DNA of 21,307 nt. Source: an uncultured Lachnospiraceae bacterium. Lineage in GTDB: Bacteria; Bacillota; Clostridia; Lachnospirales; Lachnospiraceae. The DNA lies in NCBI GenBank assembly GCA_900539175.1, contig UQAW01000069.1, positions 1 through 21,307 of the forward strand, written 5' to 3'. The notes beneath the pieces were generated by a model. It was not told the DNA's origin. It saw only the letters and a program-made list of their open reading frames with translations, and searched no databases. This document shows, one piece after another, positions 16,309-21,307 of this stretch. Each line of letters opens with the position of its first letter. Position 1 is the first letter of the stretch. Made by a program: the position numbers and the translations under genes.

Positions 16309-19300
16309 TTAATCTGCACACCCCTGACTGCCCGCAGCATTCCAATACAAATCCACCGGCGGACGGTTATTCCGATCCGACAGGTAAAGCCTGTCTATCC
16401 GAATGCCGGATGCCATGACTGCGACAGTCAGCAGATGCCGCCCGCCGGAAAGGGAAAGGCGTGCGAACGGAATCCACCGCCACACCTGCTCCGCCTCATA
16501 CCTCCATGTCTTCCCCTCATGATACAACAGATCTTTTTCCACAAACATTCCGTCTACCGCTACGGCCATGCAGGACGGATCAGCGTGATCGATACGCATC
16601 AGAATCCAGAGCGTATAACTTCCATCTCCGCATTCAATCTCATAATTCAGTGCAGGCGCCTCTCCGGCGCGTTCCCATGTTCTCCCTCTCTGACGCAGAT
16701 ACATCGCCAGTCCGCTTCTTCCATAAGATTCACTGCTGCAATATTGCCAGTTTCCGTTTGTCGTATATGCGTATTGCGTCTGCATATATGCCGTGACCGC
16801 GTCAATTTTTACCGTATTCTCATTTTCACAAAATACAGAATCCGCAGCCTTCAGAATTTCCTCCGGTTTCTTTGTTTCTGCATACCGCTCTGATTCCACA
16901 AACTGATCCGTGGGAGTAAGGCTATCCTTTCTGGTCTTTGCATCTGCAAAAATTTCTTTTCTCGGTCCCAGGTCTGATATTCCGTAAAAACGTTCCGCCC
17001 ACTCCCGTACCATACCTGTCTGCGGAAGTTCCTGATTTCCCTGAATGATTCCCAGATTGTTCTCCTTTCTCTGTTTCGTATAAATAACCATCCTGGAAAA
17101 TGCAAAATATCTGTCAATTACCTTTACGGACAGGCAGTGATGTCCCCGCTCCATCCATGGCAGGGTAAGGTAAAGCCTGTCCACATTGTCCATCGTATTA
17201 CGGCTCCATGTGCTCTTCCACTCATCCTTTGCCTGGCTTTCCACTATTTGTACCTCACCATGATCCATCTGAATGCCGACCCGAATCCTCCCTGTGGAAT
17301 TTAAAGACGGAAAACGGTGGATCTCCAGCAAAAATTTTCCGTCGCTTTCAAAAAACACAGGAAATGAAACCTCCGCCCCTTTTGTATATCCCTCCAGAAG
17401 ATCTCCTTCTTCTCTTCCCAATCTATGGATTGTGCGGAAACCTTCCGCCTCTACTCCCTGCATCGGGATTACTACAGCTCCATCTTCTTCTGTCCCGCCT
17501 GATCTCCCAAACGGCAGGATTTCAATGGGGACGCACTGAAGAACTTTATCGGTCTCATTCCATAGACGAATTTCTCCTTCGGCACCTTCCCTTATTTCCT
17601 TTACGGTCACCATAATTCGTTTTTCACTGTAGATTCTTCCCCGGCTTTCCGACAGTTCCACCCATTCCGGCGCCTCCGCATGGAAATCAAACCATCCTTC
17701 TCCTCCATTGGAAATTTCCAGCCACTTTATCCCCGGCTTCCGGAAAGACAGTCGTTCCTCTTCATTCCACAGATGCACCAGCATTTTTCTCTCCCCGATC
17801 TGCAACGGCGGCGTACAGGCCGGATACATGGCGGTTCTTGGCGGCGGAAAATCTTCCGGTGTGACGATTCCGTTCCATTTGCCGCCGGATACCACCTGAT
17901 TATAGTAGAAAATCAGTTTTCTTCTGGCATCCTCATATTCCCGCGTTTCTTTTACATACAGGGCTGCCGCCTGCATCTTCCCCTGCGAGTGGCACAATGT
18001 ACTCCGGTCAGAAAAGTAATACTGGCACATGGTAAGCCAGACCGCATGAATCCGCAAAAGAACCATCTGAAAGAAGGCATCCTTTTCTTCCTCGGGAAGC
18101 CCTCTGTATATTCCATCGGCTTTCCGTACAATCTCCCGCAGCTTATGAAGCCTGACGGCTCCTTCATCTCCGTAGGCAGTTTGGGAAAACACATCATCTT
18201 CCATCATCTCAAGTTTACGGACATTGGCAATCTGAGAGAACTGATTCAGCAGTGGTCCAAGCATTTTCTCTTCTGCTCCGGTAAAATTCCTGCCCAGCCA
18301 CTGGCTCACGTAATCATCCACATTTCTGGTTCTGCCTTCCTCTTTTCCCGCCTCCCATGCAAGACGTAAGAAAAATTCAGTTTCCATTTCCAGAGGCTTC
18401 AACGCCCCCACATTCAGAATCCACAGTTTCTGTATCCCTTCATGATACGCCTTCATCAGTTCATATTTCGTATGAGCCAGAGGCGTAGAGCAAAGAAACA
18501 AATAAGACCTTCCCGGAGGTGACCAGTACGAATTATGATAGTAAATCCCATGTCCTCCCTGCCTTTTCCGTTCTTTCTCCGAAGGATACCGCCGTATATA
18601 GCCATAATTATCATTTGACCAGATTATGGTAAACTCCTCCGGCACGCAGAGACCTTCGTCATATAGCTCCAATACTTCCTTGTACGGTATAAATAATTTC
18701 AAAGGGACTTCGTCCAGTTCTTCCTCCAGAATTTTATTCTGATTTTCAATTACGGTTTCCAGCAAACGAATTTTCTGCTGCCTGAGTTCCTCTTCCGTAT
18801 TCCCCGTTAACATGCTGGTCTCGAACCCGGAATCATGGATTCCGCGCATTCCCAATGTATAGCTTACTTCAAACTCCTTATTCTGTCTTACACTCTCCCG
18901 CCAGTACTCATGAAGTATCTCCCGGTTTTTTCCTGTAACAGAATAATCATACCGTACATCCTGATAGCCCTTTTGTTCAAGCCAGGGGCGCCACTCCCGA
19001 TTATTGCTCCGCATAAGCATGTCACAATGTGAGGTGCCTACCACAATTCCCATCCGTTCTGCCAGGGCTCCATTTTCCTGTTTCCGGTTAAAAGAATTTA
19101 CATGCATGGCCGGCCAGATATAATTTCCTTTCAGCCGAAGAAGCAGTTCAAATATTTTTTCATATGTATGAACGCCGATTGTATCCTCATTCATATGCAA
19201 CCGTGCCCAGTGATCCAGTTCTTCTTCATCATTAATAAAAATTCCCCGGTATTCCACAGACGGAAAATCTATCTTTTCATAGTCCTCCGGTATCTGGATT

Positions 19301-19701
19301 CTCTCTTTCTTCCTGATCGGAACATCCGCCCAGTAGTACCAGGGGGACACGCCAATCCATTCACAGAAATCATAAATCCCGTATATGGTTCCTCTGCGGT
19401 CCGTCCCGGCAATCACCAGCTTTCCATCCGATACTGCATGAATATATGCCTCCTTTCGGAAATTTCCCAGCTCATCCTGCAGTTTGCCCGGATCAAAATA
19501 CTGTTCTATTCCCTGTGAAACCCCTATGGTTCCTACAATGATGGTCTCATTACCCTTATTTTCTTCCAGTGATACTTCCGCCGCCAGCACAGACATCAGA
19601 TCTTGTTTCAGATTCTGCGCCGCTATCCGGACTGCCGGGGATTCCATCTGACTGACTCCGATTGTTACGAATGTCCCCGTTTCCATAGCTATGCCTGCCA
19701 T
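16309..19701 (-). CDS. GH115 alpha-glucuronidase, cytoplasmic
   Basis: This 1130-residue protein is recognisable as glycoside hydrolase family 115, which releases (4-O-methyl)glucuronic acid from xylan or xylo-oligosaccharides. An N-terminal alpha/beta domain (about 1-140) precedes the barrel, whose blocks include PSVEYRGIFINDEEEL (147-162), FELLLRLKGNYIWPAMH (184-200), GTSHCDMLMRSNNREW (222-237), TLGMRGIHDSGF (282-293), WSNDNYGYIRRYP (361-373) and LWILNVGALKPLE (426-438). Helical and beta-sandwich domains typical of the family C-terminus follow, up to about residue 1120. There is no signal peptide, so it should act on imported oligosaccharides. The ATG at 19701 has AAGGAG seven bases upstream and lies 25 bases after the GH43 stop, implying co-transcription. 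Some blocks differ from the family form as I remember it (SHCD for SHHE, NVGALKP for NVGDLKP), suggesting a divergent clade. Confidence 0.92.
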   Translation of the reverse strand: MAGIAMETGTFVTIGVSQMESPAVRIAAQNLKQDLMSVLAAEVSLEENKGNETIIVGTIGVSQGIEQYFDPGKLQDELGNFRKEAYIHAVSDGKLVIAGTDRRGTIYGIYDFCEWIGVSPWYYWADVPIRKKERIQIPEDYEKIDFPSVEYRGIFINDEEELDHWARLHMNEDTIGVHTYEKIFELLLRLKGNYIWPAMHVNSFNRKQENGALAERMGIVVGTSHCDMLMRSNNREWRPWLEQKGYQDVRYDYSVTGKNREILHEYWRESVRQNKEFEVSYTLGMRGIHDSGFETSMLTGNTEEELRQQKIRLLETVIENQNKILEEELDEVPLKLFIPYKEVLELYDEGLCVPEEFTIIWSNDNYGYIRRYPSEKERKRQGGHGIYYHNSYWSPPGRSYLFLCSTPLAHTKYELMKAYHEGIQKLWILNVGALKPLEMETEFFLRLAWEAGKEEGRTRNVDDYVSQWLGRNFTGAEEKMLGPLLNQFSQIANVRKLEMMEDDVFSQTAYGDEGAVRLHKLREIVRKADGIYRGLPEEEKDAFFQMVLLRIHAVWLTMCQYYFSDRSTLCHSQGKMQAAALYVKETREYEDARRKLIFYYNQVVSGGKWNGIVTPEDFPPPRTAMYPACTPPLQIGERKMLVHLWNEEERLSFRKPGIKWLEISNGGEGWFDFHAEAPEWVELSESRGRIYSEKRIMVTVKEIREGAEGEIRLWNETDKVLQCVPIEILPFGRSGGTEEDGAVVIPMQGVEAEGFRTIHRLGREEGDLLEGYTKGAEVSFPVFFESDGKFLLEIHRFPSLNSTGRIRVGIQMDHGEVQIVESQAKDEWKSTWSRNTMDNVDRLYLTLPWMERGHHCLSVKVIDRYFAFSRMVIYTKQRKENNLGIIQGNQELPQTGMVREWAERFYGISDLGPRKEIFADAKTRKDSLTPTDQFVESERYAETKKPEEILKAADSVFCENENTVKIDAVTAYMQTQYAYTTNGNWQYCSSESYGRSGLAMYLRQRGRTWERAGEAPALNYEIECGDGSYTLWILMRIDHADPSCMAVAVDGMFVEKDLLYHEGKTWRYEAEQVWRWIPFARLSLSGGRHLLTVAVMASGIRIDRLYLSDRNNRPPVDLYWNAAGSQGCAD

Positions 19702-19726
19702 GTCTTCTCTCCTTCCCTGAGCAAAC

Positions 19727-21226
19727 TCATTTCATTTCCATATAAAAACTGTCATATTCTGCAAATGCATCCGTCCGTTCCTTTGACAACGCATAAAGTC
19801 CTGCAACGGTTCCTGTAAAGCATCTTCCCGCCACCTCACATGACAGAAATCGGGTGGATGCCGTACACGCCAATTGAAATGCTTCCTTTCCGAAGGCATA
19901 ATAGAACTGATACTGCTCTTTACTGCACTCAATTTTTAACCTGAGTTTTCCCGGCTCCACCGGAATGCAGCAGGCGGTCTGTTGAAAATCCTCTGCGGTT
20001 TTTTCCAGAACAATAAATTCTCCCTGCTCTGTTTTCCTCTTCCCGAAGCGATAATGAAAGCCGGATTCCAGATAGATTGCCATTCCCGCTTCATCCCCTG
20101 TATGCTGAGGACAAAACTGATATTCTGTCCCTATGATACACGCAAAGTCCAACGGTCTGACTGCTGCAAACGCAGAACCTATCTCCCGGTCTGACTTCTG
20201 CCTGGAAGCATGCATGCTCAATTTTCCATCTCCACGCTGAAAAAGGCTGTCTCTGCGCCCGCGTACAAAAATCCACTGCGGCTCCCATGCAGCCTTTCCA
20301 AAATCCGCCTTCCATACCCGTTTCTTTTTTTGTTCCTCCCAGAGCGGTCCTTCCTTTTCCAGCATCTCCATCTTTCCATCTCCCATAGATGGCCATCCAT
20401 CTTCCCAGAGTATGTGTGTCAGAAATGTTTCTCTTCCCAGATGGCTCATAGTTCTCCTTGCCGTCCGTATGCCAAGATGAACCATCCACCAGTTGCCTCT
20501 GTGATCCTGAAACAGATCTCCATGACCGGAACACTGAATTTCTTTCACGGTATCATGGCGATTGGTCAAAATCGGATTATTCTTGCAGCTCTCATATTCA
20601 CCCCACAGAGATCTGCTTCTGGCAATCGTCACCATATGATTGAAATTCGTACCGCCCTCTGCCGCCATCAAATAGTACCACCCATTGATTTTATAGAGAT
20701 GCGGCGCTTCCAGATGACCTCCGCCGGTGCCGGACCATATCGATGTGACTGCACTTTTCAGCTTGCCCGTTTCTATATCAATCTCTTCTAACGTAATTTC
20801 TTCCATTCCCGGATGCAGGCTTTGATTGGTACAGTAATATGCCCTTCCATCTTCAAAATATAAAGAAGGATCAATTCCCCCTACCGGAACCCATACCGGC
20901 TCTGACCATTCCGCATAGGGGTCTTCCGTGGATATAATAAAATTCCCATATCCCTCCAGGGTAGCTGTTACATAAAATCTGCCCTGATCATAGCGGATCG
21001 TCGGTGCCCAGACTCCGCCGGAATCGCCGACCTTCTCCATCGGCAGACAATCCTGCCTGCTGATACAGTTTCCAATCTGCTCCCAGTTGACCAGATCCCT
21101 GCTGTGAAATAGCGGGATTCCCGGAAAATATTCCATAGAACTGGTTACAAGATAATAGTCTTTTTCTACCCGGCAGATACTTGGATCCGGATAAAAGCCT
21201 TTTATAATCGGATTTTCATATTTCAT
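19727..21226 (-). CDS. GH43 beta-xylosidase / alpha-L-arabinofuranosidase-type glycosidase
   Basis: This 499-residue enzyme has an N-terminal five-bladed propeller (about 5-300) with the GH43 catalytic acids: D14 in GFYPDPS (base), D119 in GGIDPSLY (pKa modulator) and E173 in GGHLEAPHLY (acid). A C-terminal beta-sandwich of GH43_C2 type (about 310-499) is usual for xylosidase/arabinofuranosidase subfamilies. There is no signal peptide, so it acts in the cytoplasm on imported oligosaccharides. The frame continues to a TTG at 21268, but ATG 21226 is chosen because AAAGGA lies eight bases upstream and the protein then begins MKYENPIIKGFYPDPS, as family members do. It is co-directional with GH115 25 bases downstream. 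Whether it removes xylose or arabinose cannot be decided by eye. Confidence 0.92.
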   Translation of the reverse strand: MKYENPIIKGFYPDPSICRVEKDYYLVTSSMEYFPGIPLFHSRDLVNWEQIGNCISRQDCLPMEKVGDSGGVWAPTIRYDQGRFYVTATLEGYGNFIISTEDPYAEWSEPVWVPVGGIDPSLYFEDGRAYYCTNQSLHPGMEEITLEEIDIETGKLKSAVTSIWSGTGGGHLEAPHLYKINGWYYLMAAEGGTNFNHMVTIARSRSLWGEYESCKNNPILTNRHDTVKEIQCSGHGDLFQDHRGNWWMVHLGIRTARRTMSHLGRETFLTHILWEDGWPSMGDGKMEMLEKEGPLWEEQKKKRVWKADFGKAAWEPQWIFVRGRRDSLFQRGDGKLSMHASRQKSDREIGSAFAAVRPLDFACIIGTEYQFCPQHTGDEAGMAIYLESGFHYRFGKRKTEQGEFIVLEKTAEDFQQTACCIPVEPGKLRLKIECSKEQYQFYYAFGKEAFQLACTASTRFLSCEVAGRCFTGTVAGLYALSKERTDAFAEYDSFYMEMK

Positions 21227-21259
21227 AATTTTTTTCCTTTCATCTATATACAATGAGTT

Positions 21260-21275
21260 GCCCGACAAATCGGGC
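21260..21275 (-). promoter_or_regulatory. Short perfect inverted repeat upstream of GH43
   Basis: GCCCGA and TCGGGC flank a four-base loop, giving a 6-bp GC-rich hairpin that ends 33 bases before the GH43 start. No T tract follows on either strand, so it is unlikely to be a terminator. It could be a leader hairpin or an operator. The 32 bases to the right of it, up to the window edge, show nothing I can name; the true promoter or upstream gene lies outside the window. Confidence 0.35.
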
Positions 21276-21307
21276 GATTTAAAGTAACATTTTTAAATTT
21301 GCACCTT

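Noticed and set aside
21227..21268. TTG start extending GH43 by 14 residues
   Set aside because: There is no ribosome site before the TTG. The downstream ATG has one and gives the N-terminus usual for the family.
1..21307. Mobile element, CRISPR, phage or antiphage system
   Set aside because: No transposase, integrase, repeat-spacer array, terminal repeats or nuclease-like genes were seen; all genes fit one sugar-utilisation locus on one strand.

Overview
The window is one contiguous carbohydrate-utilisation locus. All 12 genes lie on the minus strand, so the locus reads from the right end (about 21.2 kb) to the left end, and the last gene runs off base 1. The organism looks like a Gram-positive anaerobe of the Clostridia, most likely Lachnospiraceae-like. 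The reasons are strong GGAGG-type ribosome binding sites, lipobox-type substrate-binding proteins, YesM/YesN-style two-component regulators, a CUT1 transporter without its own ATPase, an SLH cell-wall anchor and moderate GC content. The family assignment is inference. I see no tRNA, rRNA, CRISPR array, insertion sequence or phage gene.

Layout in transcription order: a cytoplasmic GH43 glycosidase (21226-19727); a large cytoplasmic GH115 alpha-glucuronidase (19701-16309); a sugar-binding lipoprotein and two CUT1 permeases (16207-12971); a second sugar-binding lipoprotein (12888-11614) just ahead of a YesM-like sensor kinase (11573-9792) and a YesN-like response regulator (9734-8259); a YesL/DUF624 membrane protein (8236-7580); a UxuB-type fructuronate reductase (7530-5923); an intrinsic terminator; a second YesN-like regulator paralogous to the first (5810-4332); and a secreted multidomain protein of at least 1401 residues (4204 to beyond base 1).

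Taken together this reads as a Gram-positive locus for (methyl)glucuronic-acid-decorated xylan. The secreted SLH protein would act at the cell surface and the lipoprotein plus permeases would import acidic xylo-oligosaccharides. Inside the cell GH115 would remove (4-O-methyl)glucuronic acid and GH43 would trim xylose or arabinose. UxuB would take glucuronate-derived fructuronate to mannonate. The kinase and regulators would sense the sugar. The plan resembles the known aldouronate-utilisation clusters of Paenibacillus and Geobacillus, but with GH115 where those carry GH67.

The most unusual points are: (i) the giant SLH protein, with a DNRLRE/CBM96-like domain apparently inserted inside a clan GH-A barrel; (ii) an SGNH-hydrolase fold in that protein in which Ser, Asp and His of the triad all appear replaced; (iii) a similar 28-bp sequence with a matched -10 position and leader length upstream of both the transporter operon and the giant gene; (iv) two full-length YesN paralogues with one kinase; and (v) a sugar-binding lipoprotein placed with the kinase instead of with the permeases.
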